This document shows positions 1 to 7,712 of a DNA stretch of 19,340 nt, piece by piece. Below the pieces are notes generated by a model. It made no database searches, was not told the origin of the DNA, and saw only the letters and a list, made by a program, of their open reading frames with translations. Source of the stretch: CAZRGV01 sp964599655. Its GTDB lineage: Bacteria > Planctomycetota > Planctomycetia > Isosphaerales > Isosphaeraceae. The DNA is taken from contig CAZRGV010000119.1 in NCBI GenBank assembly GCA_964599655.1, positions 1-19,340 of the forward strand, given 5' to 3'. The position numbers and the translations under genes are program-made. The stretch's first letter is position 1. The number at the start of each line of letters is the position of its first letter.

Positions 1-1599
1 CATCACCATACCTTCGAGAAGTTCCCGGCCGCGGCCCCGGCTCGCGCTGACCATGAGGTTCAACCCCAGCGCCGTGGCCAGGCTCGCCAACACCGCCAGG
101 CCAACCCCCCACCAGAGCGCGGCCATCGCACCACGAGGCCGTCCCGCCTTGGCCACCAGCGCGGCCAGCATCGTCAGGAGTAGGATAACCTCCACGCCCT
201 CACGAAGAATCGTTCCGAGCGAGGCCGCGAACCCCAGGCCAAAGGCACTGGCCGCCGAGCCTTCGGCCTTTCGCAACGCCGCGATGGTCTCCTCGGTGAT
301 CGCGTCAAGCGACGCCGCGAGTTCCTGGCCCCGAAGCCCGGCTTCAATTCGTCCACGGGTCGCGGCGAACCGCATTTCGAGCGGTCGGACGGCAGAGGGT
401 TCGCGAACGTTCAACACTCGCTCCAGCGGCTCGAACGCCTCGAAGTAGGCCGAGACCAACTCGCTCGCCGCGGCCTCCGATCGGCCCTGCTCGGCCAGGG
501 CCGCCACCCGGTCGAACGCCCTTCGAAGGTCGGCCAGTTGGGCGGCCTGATCGCCTTCCGCGACGGGCGGCGGTGGCGCGGTCGCGACGGCCGCCGCCCC
601 AACCAGGACCTTGGATCGATCCGAGACTCCCTTCGCGTCCAGGTCGCGCGCCGTCTGATTCAACGACGCCAATAACGCGCGAATCGAGCGGGCCATGCGC
701 GTCACGGAGCTTTTCCCTTCGACCACGTCGCGGGCCTCGCGACGTAGTGTGCGGAACTGCTCCTCAATGGCGAACGCCCGGTCGAAGCCCAGCGTCGAAC
801 GGACGGCGGTCTCCATGTCCGAGCCTTCGAAGATCGCCAGATACGCGTCGTCGACCCGCGATACGGCCTTCGAGGCAGCTCCTTCGGCCGTCTTGCGGCT
901 CGCGATGTCGATCGCCTCGCTCAGCTTGACGGAGATCCGGTCGATCACATCCGGCCAGGGTTCCACCTTCGCCTGCGTCAACGTCCGCCGCTCGATCGCG
1001 GGACCGCGGAGCGTGAGCGTACCCAGGTCGTTGCGCCCGGCCTTCACCTCGATGTCCCGTGTCAGCGGGTCGCCCAGCTCATGCCAGACATGTACCCGGT
1101 AACGCCCCTCGGGCACATTCGCAATCTGGAACGCCCCCACCCGATCGCACACCGCGTACCACGGCGTGTCCGAGACGACGACAAAACCACGCATGTGAAT
1201 ATGAATATCACAAACCAATCGGAGCAAGCCCGCCTTGCGAGGCGTGAACTCGACCGTCTCGCCCGGCCGGATGGTCTGGTTGAAACTCTCGCCTTCAGCC
1301 AGAACGTGGACGTTGTGCGGCTCCTGATCGTCGTTGGTGAACCGCAAGGGCTGGCCGAGGGCCATGGCCTCGACCCTCGGCTGGAACTGCAACATCTTCT
1401 GGTTGACGAGCGCGACCGCCGTCGGCGACGCCTCGGCCGCGGGCGGCGAACCGTCGAGCGACTCGAGCCGAATCACCGCCGGGCTGACTGCGGGCGAACA
1501 GCTCGACGGCATCTCCACCCGCCCCGAAACCTCCGCGGCCCAGAGCCCCGAATCGGCCAGTACCACCAGGAGCCACACGACGACCGGAATGCGGGTCAT
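1..1599 (-). CDS. FTR1-family iron permease with N-terminal cupredoxin domain (3' end cut by window edge)
   Basis: Reading the minus strand from ATG 1599 gives 533 uninterrupted codons that run off base 1. Residues 1-22 are a signal peptide. Residues 23-143 form a cupredoxin-like domain with likely copper ligands H95, C130, H133/H135 and M136 (EPHNVH and CDIHIHM). Residues 150-195 resemble a small beta-sandwich (carboxypeptidase-regulatory type), and about 200-450 are a helical, Ala/Glu-rich periplasmic region. A membrane part then starts, with the REGxE signature (R466-E470) of the Ftr1/EfeU family. Known: Ftr1/EfeU permeases import iron across the membrane, using a partner copper oxidase or the cupredoxin protein EfeO. 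Inferred: this protein carries the partner function in the same chain. The remaining membrane helices lie outside the window. A GGTGGA ribosome site sits 7 nt before the ATG, and a strong promoter with a Fur-like palindrome lies upstream. The family call is firm; whether it transports iron or another ion is inferred. Confidence 0.85.
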   Translation of the reverse strand, partial: MTRIPVVVWLLVVLADSGLWAAEVSGRVEMPSSCSPAVSPAVIRLESLDGSPPAAEASPTAVALVNQKMLQFQPRVEAMALGQPLRFTNDDQEPHNVHVLAEGESFNQTIRPGETVEFTPRKAGLLRLVCDIHIHMRGFVVVSDTPWYAVCDRVGAFQIANVPEGRYRVHVWHELGDPLTRDIEVKAGRNDLGTLTLRGPAIERRTLTQAKVEPWPDVIDRISVKLSEAIDIASRKTAEGAASKAVSRVDDAYLAIFEGSDMETAVRSTLGFDRAFAIEEQFRTLRREARDVVEGKSSVTRMARSIRALLASLNQTARDLDAKGVSDRSKVLVGAAAVATAPPPPVAEGDQAAQLADLRRAFDRVAALAEQGRSEAAASELVSAYFEAFEPLERVLNVREPSAVRPLEMRFAATRGRIEAGLRGQELAASLDAITEETIAALRKAEGSAASAFGLGFAASLGTILREGVEVILLLTMLAALVAKAGRPRGAMAALWWGVGLAVLASLATALGLNLMVSASRGRGRELLEGMVM

Positions 1600-1658
1600 G
1601 AGAAGGTCCACCAGAGAGCCGGGGTAAGGGGGGGACAGCGGGCCGGCGAGCAGGTATA

Positions 1659-1675
1659 TTGAGATTCAGTCTCAA
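1659..1675. promoter_or_regulatory. Fur-like operator palindrome
   Basis: The 17-bp site TTGAGATTCAGTCTCAA has perfect 6-bp arms (TTGAGA/TCTCAA). Read on the other strand it is TTGAGACTGAATCTCAA, which fits the 17-bp Fur-box form TTGAGAATNATTCTCAA at every position except two (7 and 11). It lies just downstream of the -10 box of the FTR1 promoter, covering about +2 to +18. A bound repressor there would block transcription. Assignment to Fur rather than another metalloregulator is an inference from the motif and from the gene it controls. Confidence 0.55.
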
Positions 1676-1683
1676 CTGGCTCG

Positions 1684-1713
1684 ATTATAGTCGGCGCGCA
1701 TCCGCAGCGTCAA
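1684..1713 (-). promoter_or_regulatory. Sigma70-type promoter of the FTR1 gene
   Basis: On the minus strand there is TTGACG (1713-1708), an 18-nt spacer, and a perfect TATAAT (1689-1684). Transcription would start near 1677, about 78 nt before the ATG at 1599. This is the closest match to the -35/-10 consensus that I found in the window. Confidence 0.6.
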
Positions 1714-1746
1714 ACAGAACTTTTCCGTGAGGAAAGGAATTTTCGG

Positions 1747-2412
1747 GTGAGGACGATCTACGAGGGTCCGGTGATTGTGTCGCGGGTGCCGGTCGCCGGT
1801 CGAGAGATCCGGGTGGTCCGGCCTGGCGATCCGGACCGGCTGCTGAACGATCCCGACGTGCTCGACAAAAATCGCCAGGACGACTACATGCCGTACTGGG
1901 CCTATCTCTGGCCGGGGGCTTATCTTCTGGCCGAGGCCGTGTCGAGGGAACTCTGGCCGCCGAGCACTGAGGCGCTGGAGATCGGTTGTGGACTGGGACT
2001 GGCGGGATTGGCGGGACTCGCGGTGGGTCTGAAGGTTCGCTTCACGGATTACGACGAAGCGCCGCTGCGTTTCGTCGAGCGGAGCGCCCTGGAAAACGTG
2101 TTTGCTCCGGAATTCTACCGGACCAGCCGGCTTGACTGGCGCGACCTTCCCGACGAGCAATACCCGGTTATTCTCGGTGCCGACGTCCTCTACGAGCGGC
2201 GGCTGGTTCCCCTGGTTGTCAAGTTGATCGACCGGATGCTCGCTCCGGGCGGGCAAGCGATGGTCGCGGGCCCCTATCGCGTGGCCACCGAGGATCTCTC
2301 CGGGTATCTGGCCAAACATGGGCTTTCGAGCCAGTCGGAGCCCATCCAGGCCAGGACCGAACAAGGAGCCTCAGTGAGCGGAACTTTGCACCGGATTCGC
2401 CGTCGGGGCTGA
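1747..2412 (+). CDS. Class I SAM-dependent methyltransferase, protein-lysine (methyltransferase family 16) type
   Basis: 221 aa from a GTG start, with an AGGAAAGGA ribosome site 6 nt upstream. The Rossmann motif I is EIGCGLGLAG (E78 onward). An acidic residue at the end of strand 2 is D101 (TDYDE), and GADVLYE (144-150) is the post-II motif. The YLWPGAYLLAE stretch (53-63) before motif I is typical of the family that includes nicotinamide N-methyltransferase-like and eukaryotic METTL/ETF-beta lysine methyltransferases. The protein would transfer a methyl group from S-adenosylmethionine to a protein side chain; the substrate cannot be read from the sequence. It diverges from the FTR1 gene and its last 42 bp overlap the 3' end of pyrD on the other strand. 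Confidence 0.75.
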   Translation: MRTIYEGPVIVSRVPVAGREIRVVRPGDPDRLLNDPDVLDKNRQDDYMPYWAYLWPGAYLLAEAVSRELWPPSTEALEIGCGLGLAGLAGLAVGLKVRFTDYDEAPLRFVERSALENVFAPEFYRTSRLDWRDLPDEQYPVILGADVLYERRLVPLVVKLIDRMLAPGGQAMVAGPYRVATEDLSGYLAKHGLSSQSEPIQARTEQGASVSGTLHRIRRRG

Positions 2413-3336
2413 GTTTGCGCGGTCGCGGTTCGACCTTAGTGTGCCCACGACCTCGCCAACGGTGCTCGCCTGGAGAAGTGCGAGTTTTTCGGGCAGTTCG
2501 TCGAGCAGGCGCTCGGCGGCCGTGGGGTCGGCGAAGGTCGCGGTGCCGACCTGAATCGCCGACGCCCCGGCGACGAGGAACTCCATCGCGTCGTCGGCGT
2601 TGCTGATTCCGCCGATGCCAATGATCGGCAGGTCGGGTAAGGCGCGGGCGATGTCCCAGACCATGCGCAGGGCCATCGGCTTGATGGCCGGTCCGCTCAG
2701 TCCGCCGACGTCATTGGCCAGGATCGGCCGACGCCGACGCCAGTCGATCGCCATACCCCGGAACGTGTTGACCAGGCTCACTGCGTCGGCCTCCGCCTCG
2801 GCGGCGGCTCGGGCAATCGCCACGATGTCGGTGACATTCGGCGTCAGCTTGGCGATCAGAGGCAACGGGCAAACCTGACGAACCCGCCGAATCAAGCGGT
2901 GAACGGCCTCGGCGTCGATACCCAGGTCGAGACCGTGGCTTACGTTCGGGCACGAGATATTCAGCTCGACGGCCGACAGCCCCAATTCTCCACCGAGCCG
3001 CTCGGCCATCGCCGCGAACTGGTCCTCGTCCTCACCCGCGATATTGGCGATGACCGCCGTGCCCACGGTCCGCAGATAAGGCAGATGATGGTCGAGGAAG
3101 TGATCCAGGCCGTCGTTGTCGAGCCCGATCGCGTTGAGCAGACCCGAAGGCGTTTCGACGGTCCTCGGAGTCGGGTTCCCGGCGCGGGGGTGGAACGTCA
3201 CGGTTTTCGGAATCACCCCCCCAAGCCGTTCCAAGTGGATGAACCCGGCCATCTCCCGCACGTAGCCGAAGGTCCCCGAGGCGACCAGGACCGGATTCTT
3301 CAACGTCAATCGCCCCAGCCTCACGGACAGATCCAC
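2371..3336 (-). CDS. pyrD: Dihydroorotate dehydrogenase, class 1 (PyrD type 1B-like catalytic subunit)
   Basis: 321 aa. It oxidises dihydroorotate to orotate in pyrimidine synthesis, as a cytosolic FMN enzyme. Visible motifs are the N-terminal SVRLGRLTLKNP, the substrate loop NAIGLDN, the catalytic cysteine in NISCPN (C129), and the FMN-phosphate region GIGGISNADDAMEFLVAGA followed by IQVGTA. I chose GTG 3336 because homologues start right at the LSVRLG segment and GAGG lies just upstream. The frame is open further up to a TTG at 3456, but those 40 residues look non-conserved and basic. A pyrK-type electron-transfer subunit is not adjacent, so the electron acceptor is unknown. The 3' end overlaps the convergent methyltransferase by 42 bp. 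Confidence 0.93.
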   Translation of the reverse strand: MDLSVRLGRLTLKNPVLVASGTFGYVREMAGFIHLERLGGVIPKTVTFHPRAGNPTPRTVETPSGLLNAIGLDNDGLDHFLDHHLPYLRTVGTAVIANIAGEDEDQFAAMAERLGGELGLSAVELNISCPNVSHGLDLGIDAEAVHRLIRRVRQVCPLPLIAKLTPNVTDIVAIARAAAEAEADAVSLVNTFRGMAIDWRRRRPILANDVGGLSGPAIKPMALRMVWDIARALPDLPIIGIGGISNADDAMEFLVAGASAIQVGTATFADPTAAERLLDELPEKLALLQASTVGEVVGTLRSNRDRANSAPTANPVQSSAH

Positions 3337-3446
3337 GTCGCCGCCTCGCTTTCCGACGCGCAAGGTCCGCTTGCGCTCTGAGGATCGAGAACCTCCCGCT
3401 TGCCAGACTATGATCGGCGAGCGGCCCTGGTCCAGTCCACGCCTCT

Positions 3447-3482
3447 CCGCGTTCAAGCGACCAGGGCTCTTGTCAAACGCGG
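3447..3482. repeat. Imperfect inverted repeat between divergent pyrD and membrane-protein gene
   Basis: CCGCGTTCAAG (3447-3457) pairs with CTTG plus AACGCGG (3469-3482), with a 3-nt bulge and an 11-nt loop. It lies in the 206-bp gap between the two divergent starts, where an operator or a leader hairpin would be expected. No known binding motif was recognised. Confidence 0.3.
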
Positions 3483-3542
3483 TTCGGGGGAAGACGATGA
3501 AGCATCGAGGGGGGTCGACCGCTTGAGGCAGGCGTTGTCGAG

Positions 3543-4991
3543 ATGGGCTCCCGGCTTGAATCTCGTCGGAACCGTGTCATGTCGCCAGTCGAGCCACCGG
3601 TCTCGAAGGAGAGCCCCCGAACGACCGCCCATTCCTCGACGCATCTCGAAGGGTCACAGGGCCAGACGGGGTGGATCCGGTCGATCGTCCTCGGGATCGT
3701 TCTGGCCCTGATCTACTTGAGCAACGGCCGAGAGGTCGCCTCCTACGATACCGAGCCCGCCGCCCTGTTGACCCGAACGATTCTTCGAGGCGAGGGTCTG
3801 TACCTGGATCACTTCGGGCCGATCATTCGCGATGGGAACGCGCTGCGGCCCGGTTACGCTGAGAAACGTGGCCATATTCTCTCTCGTTATCCGGTTGGGC
3901 CCGCGCTGCTCGCCTTGCCGATGGTCGCGGCCGAAACCGCGGTCTTTCCGCTGATCCGGCCGGGCTGGAACCAGAACGTCTTGCTGGAGTGGTACTACAG
4001 CAGGGAGATGGCCAAGCACGCGTCGGCGATCATCGCGGCGATGGCGGGAGTGGTGCTGTATCGGCTGCTCGGACGCATCGGCCTGGGACGGGTGGCGTTG
4101 CCGGCGACCCTGGCCGCGGCTCTTGGTTCGAACCTCTGGACGATCGCCAGCCAGTCGCTCTGGCAACACGGACCGGCCGCGTTGGCGTTGACCACGGCCT
4201 TGTTGCTGCTGGCGGTTCCGAATCCGTCGCGACTTAGGTTCCTGCTCGCGGGCCTGGCCGCGGGGGCCCTCGTCGCCTTTCGCGCCCTCGACATCGTTTT
4301 CGCCGCGATCATCACGCTCTGGGTTCTCTGGCATCAGTCCCGACGGCTCGCCTGGTTCTTGCCGTTTCCGTTACTTATCGGAGCGGCGTTGGCAGGAACG
4401 AACCTGCGCGACTTCGGCACGCTGCTCGGCGGCCAGGCGGAGCTGGAGGCGCTCCACCCGGAGCTTCACGGTGTGTCGGGTCCGTGGTCGGGCGATATGC
4501 TCGAAGGAGGTGTCGGCACACTCTTCAGTCCGAGCCGAGGGCTGTTCGTTTACACGCCCTGGATCGCCATCGCCCTGGCGGTCGCGCCCTGGACGACTGG
4601 GCGGCTCCGTCGCGTGCCAGTGGTGCCCTGGGTCCTCTGGGGTCTGATTCCGTTTGCCCTGATTCTCTCGAAGTACGCCGTCTGGTGGGGCGGCTTCTGC
4701 TTCGGACCTCGTTACTGGACCGACGTGGTGCCGCTCTTCGCCATTGTGCTCGCCTGCGGTCTCGAGCACGCGAGAACGCGGTCGAGGACCTTGCAGCTCG
4801 TCTTCACGATGGCGATCGTGCTCTCCATCGGCGTCCAAATCATCGGCGCCTTTTGCTCGCCGAGTTCCTGGAGCCTCAAGCCGAACAACATCGACACCCA
4901 CCACGAACGACTCTGGGACTGGGTCGATAACGAGGTGACGCGCTGCCTGTCCGAATCGCTCGGCAAGATCGGTCGAGGATCATCGCGATGA
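3543..4991 (+). CDS. Polytopic inner-membrane protein, GT-C glycosyltransferase-like
   Basis: 482 aa from ATG 3543; an in-frame ATG at 3579 is an equally acceptable start, as neither ribosome site is strong. After a hydrophilic N-terminus there are roughly 10 hydrophobic segments. The first outer loop after helix 1 carries an acidic SYDTEP and a GxPxxL-like RYPVGPALLALP segment. A later loop has CFGPRYWTDVVPL before another helix. This plan (first periplasmic loop with acidic residues, many helices, GxRY motif near the end) is that of planctomycete dolichyl-phosphate-mannosyltransferase/GT-C-like proteins. I infer transfer of a sugar from a lipid carrier on the outer face of the membrane; donor and acceptor are unknown. 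It converges on a second protein of the same general kind at 5101-6803. Confidence 0.6.
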   Translation: MGSRLESRRNRVMSPVEPPVSKESPRTTAHSSTHLEGSQGQTGWIRSIVLGIVLALIYLSNGREVASYDTEPAALLTRTILRGEGLYLDHFGPIIRDGNALRPGYAEKRGHILSRYPVGPALLALPMVAAETAVFPLIRPGWNQNVLLEWYYSREMAKHASAIIAAMAGVVLYRLLGRIGLGRVALPATLAAALGSNLWTIASQSLWQHGPAALALTTALLLLAVPNPSRLRFLLAGLAAGALVAFRALDIVFAAIITLWVLWHQSRRLAWFLPFPLLIGAALAGTNLRDFGTLLGGQAELEALHPELHGVSGPWSGDMLEGGVGTLFSPSRGLFVYTPWIAIALAVAPWTTGRLRRVPVVPWVLWGLIPFALILSKYAVWWGGFCFGPRYWTDVVPLFAIVLACGLEHARTRSRTLQLVFTMAIVLSIGVQIIGAFCSPSSWSLKPNNIDTHHERLWDWVDNEVTRCLSESLGKIGRGSSR

Positions 4992-5100
4992 GCGAGCGAG
5001 GGGGGAAACCGAGGACCCAGGAACTCGTCACGTTCTGCCCGGGGCGCGGCCCGCTCGAACTCATCAGCCACACGGAACGCGAATCAGACCGCCTTCCGCA

Positions 5101-6803
5101 TCATTTCCGCTCGAGGTCGCCATCGCGGTTGGCTCGCACGAACAGCTTGCCCTCGGTTCGGGCGAGGACTCGGATCTCCCCTCGAGCATCTTCGAAGCTG
5201 TGGACCTTGAGCAGTTTCGGAGCCTCCTTGGGCCAGTGCTCGAAGTCGGTTTGCGAGAGCAAGACGAATCGGGGCTGAGTTGGGTCGAGGTAATAGGTCA
5301 ACAGTTTGGGATTCACGAGCTGTCGGAACGGATGCTCGGTGGCGAAGGCCAGCTCGGCCGGCCAGGGCTGAAAGGTGAAGATCGGCCAACGTGGAGGGAC
5401 CCACTGTCCGATCGCCCGGCCCCAGGCCCCCTGCCCGACCCGGTAGTTCCACTCGGGAACATAGAATCCCGCGTGCGCGATTTTGAGCCCCAGGGACAGC
5501 GCGACGAACACGCCGATTGCCCAGCGGCTCTTCCCGTTCCAGGCGCCGACCACCGCCACCGCCGCGGTCGAGATGGCGAGAAAAACCAGCAAGATCAACA
5601 CAACCTGGTAATACGGCAACGCCGCCGCGAGGTAGGTCCCCATGGGCACCACCACCGCGGCGACCAGTAGAGCCATTACGATCGAGAGCCCGAACAGCAT
5701 CCGTCGCGGGCCGGTCAGGCTGCCGTCCACCCAGAGCCGGTCGAGCGCGGCGGAGGCCGCCACCGCGAGGCCGACCAGCGCCGGCAGCCAGGCCGTGGTT
5801 CCAAGCCCTGGAATCAGCGTTCCCGCCAGAACTGCGACACCCGAGACCTGCAACCAGCCTTTCACCAGAGCGCGGCCCGACTCGCTCCAACCCTGGCGAA
5901 CCGACGGCCAGAGTGCCAGCAACGCGAGGGGAGTCCAGGGCAATCCGTACCCGACCACCCAGAGCGCCAGCGTCCAGGAGGGAGGCTGTCTCAGGGGCAC
6001 CACCAGGGCTTCGCCCCAGACCACCCCCGGCGCCACCGACAAGGCCCAGGCGCTCCAGGCCGCGAAGGCGATCAGCGGAGGAACCAGCAGACCCCACGAA
6101 AGGTACGACCCCTGCCGGCCGAGAACCACGACCGGCAGCACGATCATGAGAAGCGCCGGCCACCCACCCGAGAGCACCGCGACCGCCGCCCAGAGCCCCG
6201 ACTGCCAATCCGAGCCTCGCCCGAGAATCCGGTCGAGCGCGGCCACCACCCCAAGGCCGGTGATCAGGTCGAGCCCGACCGCGGCGGAACGGTCGATCAA
6301 CGTCAACCCGCCAAAGAGGCACAGACCGACCAGCAACCCCGCCCTGGCACCCAGGATCGAGCCAAACCGTCGCGCCACGATGACGCCGAGCAGGATGGCG
6401 GCGATGGCCGTCGGCCAGTGGATCGCGCCTTGCGTCGCGAGACTCCACTCCTCCACCCGGCCCCAGAGNNNNNNNNNNCGGGCACACCGATCCGCGCGGC
6501 GCTGGAGATGCCCACCCGGCCCCAGAGCCAGCTCGGCACGACGCGGCCGGGCAACAGCGAGGAGACCCAGACGCCGAAAGCCTGTCCGAACGGCCCGATC
6601 GACTCGTTCGCGGCCATTCCGAGCAACCCTTCGGCCTCGCCCGGATCGCGATCGGCCGCGCCCCAGACCACGAAGACGGCCGCCATGGCCACCAATCCCA
6701 CCCGCAGCCAGGTTCGGGCGGAAACCGTCACGCCCGAAAGGGTATCGACACGAATTCGTCGTGTCGACGAAGGAACTTCCGAGGAAACCAGCTCAACGGC
6801 CAT
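5101..6803 (-). CDS. Polytopic GT-C glycosyltransferase-like membrane protein, split by an assembly gap
   Basis: The 5' part starts at ATG 6803 and reads in one frame to the N run (6469-6478). The 3' part reads from 6468 to the stop at 5101 in a frame shifted by one base. The N-terminal piece has a cytoplasmic tail, a first helix near residues 33-48, then an outer loop with acidic residues (DRDPGEAEG) and SWLWGRV. The C-terminal piece has about ten more helices, including PTAIAAILLGVIVARRFG, and a soluble tail. This is the layout of ArnT/PMT-type (GT-C) glycosyltransferases. Both pieces contain LWGRV, encoded by a 16-bp repeat flanking the gap. Removing one copy restores a single frame, so the break is probably an assembly fault and not a pseudogene. 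The start overlaps the phosphatase stop by 11 nt, implying co-translation. Confidence 0.65.
6453..6527. repeat. 16-bp direct repeat flanking the assembly gap
   Basis: CCACCCGGCCCCAGAG occurs at 6453-6468 and again at 6512-6527, exactly 59 bp apart with the gap between. Because 59 is not a multiple of three, collapsing the two copies into one removes the frame break in the host gene. Confidence 0.9.
6469..6478. other. Assembly gap (10 N)
   Basis: Ten N bases of placeholder length lie inside the membrane-protein gene. The sequence on the right side of the gap has only 33 bases before it repeats the 16 bases found immediately left of the gap. Confidence 0.99.
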
Positions 6804-7401
6804 CAGTGGCGTTCTCCTTCGACGCCGGGAGATTCCGGTCGTGCCGTTTCCGCGGCTGGAACAACTCGGCGTGAGGTCGTTCCTTGACCATGTTCAGCAC
6901 GTAGCCCGGCAACCAACCGTCGCGATAGGTCTGTCGCTTCATCTCGGCCGCCACGTCTTCAATCGTCCAGCCGTCGTGCTCGAAGCGGTACAACGCGACC
7001 GTCGCGCCGGTCCGGCAGGTGCCCCGGGCGCAGTGGATCATCACCGGCCGGCGCTCGGGATCCTCGCACGCCGCCAGAACCTCACGGAATTGGGCCTCCT
7101 CCCCCGACCCGTCACCCGGCATCGGCAGGTTGATAAAGTCGACACCGAGGGACTTCGCCAGAGCCCGCTCCCGCTCGACGTCGGGCCCCGGGACAAGGAA
7201 GTTCACCACGGTCTTGATCCGATAACGATGAACCGCGTCGGTCAGTTGACGAGGCGTCAACTGGCCGCTGCGGTAGAGAACCCCCGGTTTGACCACGTCG
7301 AAGTGGTCCCAGACCAGTCGCTCCCGTTGCGTTTCGAACACCAGCCAGGTGGCCAGCGACGAGGCGACGATGATCGTCCCCAGGGCGATCGCGGTACGCA
7401 T
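6793..7401 (-). CDS. Membrane-anchored tyrosine / dual-specificity phosphatase
   Basis: 202 aa from ATG 7401. Residues 1-22 are an uncleaved-looking signal anchor, which would place the enzyme outside the inner membrane. The catalytic loop is HCARGTCRTG, giving the CX5R signature with nucleophile C124 and R130. D97 in MPGDGSG is the candidate general acid. The segment PGVLYRSGQLTPRQL is typical of the Siw14-like (PFA-DSP)/cyanobacterial-planctomycete DSP group, which removes phosphate from tyrosine, inositol pyrophosphate or other small substrates. The frame stays open to a TTG at 7527, but that TTG lies inside the -35 box of a good promoter, so 7401 is preferred. The stop overlaps the next gene by 11 nt, forming an operon with the GT-C-like protein. 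Confidence 0.8.
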   Translation of the reverse strand: MRTAIALGTIIVASSLATWLVFETQRERLVWDHFDVVKPGVLYRSGQLTPRQLTDAVHRYRIKTVVNFLVPGPDVERERALAKSLGVDFINLPMPGDGSGEEAQFREVLAACEDPERRPVMIHCARGTCRTGATVALYRFEHDGWTIEDVAAEMKRQTYRDGWLPGYVLNMVKERPHAELFQPRKRHDRNLPASKENATDGR

Positions 7402-7498
7402 GAAAGCTCGCCCGAACAGGTTTGAAGAAAACGGGTTTGGGGACGGGCGAGGGGTCGATCGATCGGCGGCGGCGCGGGTCCGTCCAACGTGACTCCGG

Positions 7499-7527
7499 AC
7501 TGTAGGCGAGATCCCGAGCGGGGTCAA
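7499..7527 (-). promoter_or_regulatory. Sigma70-type promoter of the phosphatase/membrane-protein operon
   Basis: On the minus strand there is TTGACC (7527-7522), a 17-nt spacer and TACAGT (7504-7499). The inferred start near 7492 leaves a leader of about 90 nt before ATG 7401. Confidence 0.5.
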
Positions 7528-7592
7528 CCCGAATCGTATTGTCGCCGAAAACCTTGTCCGCGCCTCGTGGGGGCCACGCCCGTGTTGGCGGC

Positions 7593-7621
7593 TTGTCCGG
7601 ACCGCGACATCGGACTAGGAT
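7593..7621 (+). promoter_or_regulatory. Candidate promoter of dsbD
   Basis: TTGTCC (7593-7598), a 17-nt spacer and TAGGAT (7616-7621), each matching the consensus at four of six positions. The inferred start near 7628 leaves an 85-nt leader containing the AGAAGGA ribosome site at 7697-7703. Confidence 0.4.
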
Positions 7622-7712
7622 ACAACACGTTGATCGGTTCGGAGGGTCGTCGCGGCCTCCGGATACCTCCTTGTTTTAACGTTTTAAGAGGATTCCAGAA
7701 GGAAACCCAAAC

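Larger units (their letters stand above)
7402..7712. other. Divergent intergenic region, phosphatase operon / dsbD
   Basis: 311 bp with no supported gene. It holds the minus-strand promoter at 7499-7527 and a plus-strand candidate at 7593-7621. Short open frames here have no ribosome site or recognisable product. Confidence 0.6.

Noticed and set aside
1659..1688. Plus-strand promoter TTGAGA-N18-GATTAT for the methyltransferase gene
   Set aside because: The same bases are explained better by the operator palindrome and the minus-strand TATAAT, and the -10 match is poor.
3337..3456. 40-residue N-terminal extension of PyrD from TTG 3456
   Set aside because: The extension lacks family-like sequence, while GTG 3336 lies where homologues begin and has GAGG upstream.
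4988..5278. Possible small gene starting in the stop of the first GT-C-like gene
   Set aside because: Despite the ATGA-like overlap, it has no ribosome site, its product is Ser/Arg-rich, and most of it is antisense to the next gene.
5084..6487. 467-codon minus-strand open frame through the gap
   Set aside because: Its product is Gly/Arg-rich without membrane helices. The adjacent frame (5101-6468) gives a coherent polytopic protein.
5642..6874. Long plus-strand open frame of 410 codons spanning the N run
   Set aside because: It is antisense to the membrane-protein gene, has a Ser/Thr/Arg/Pro composition typical of a GC-rich shadow frame, and reads through N bases.
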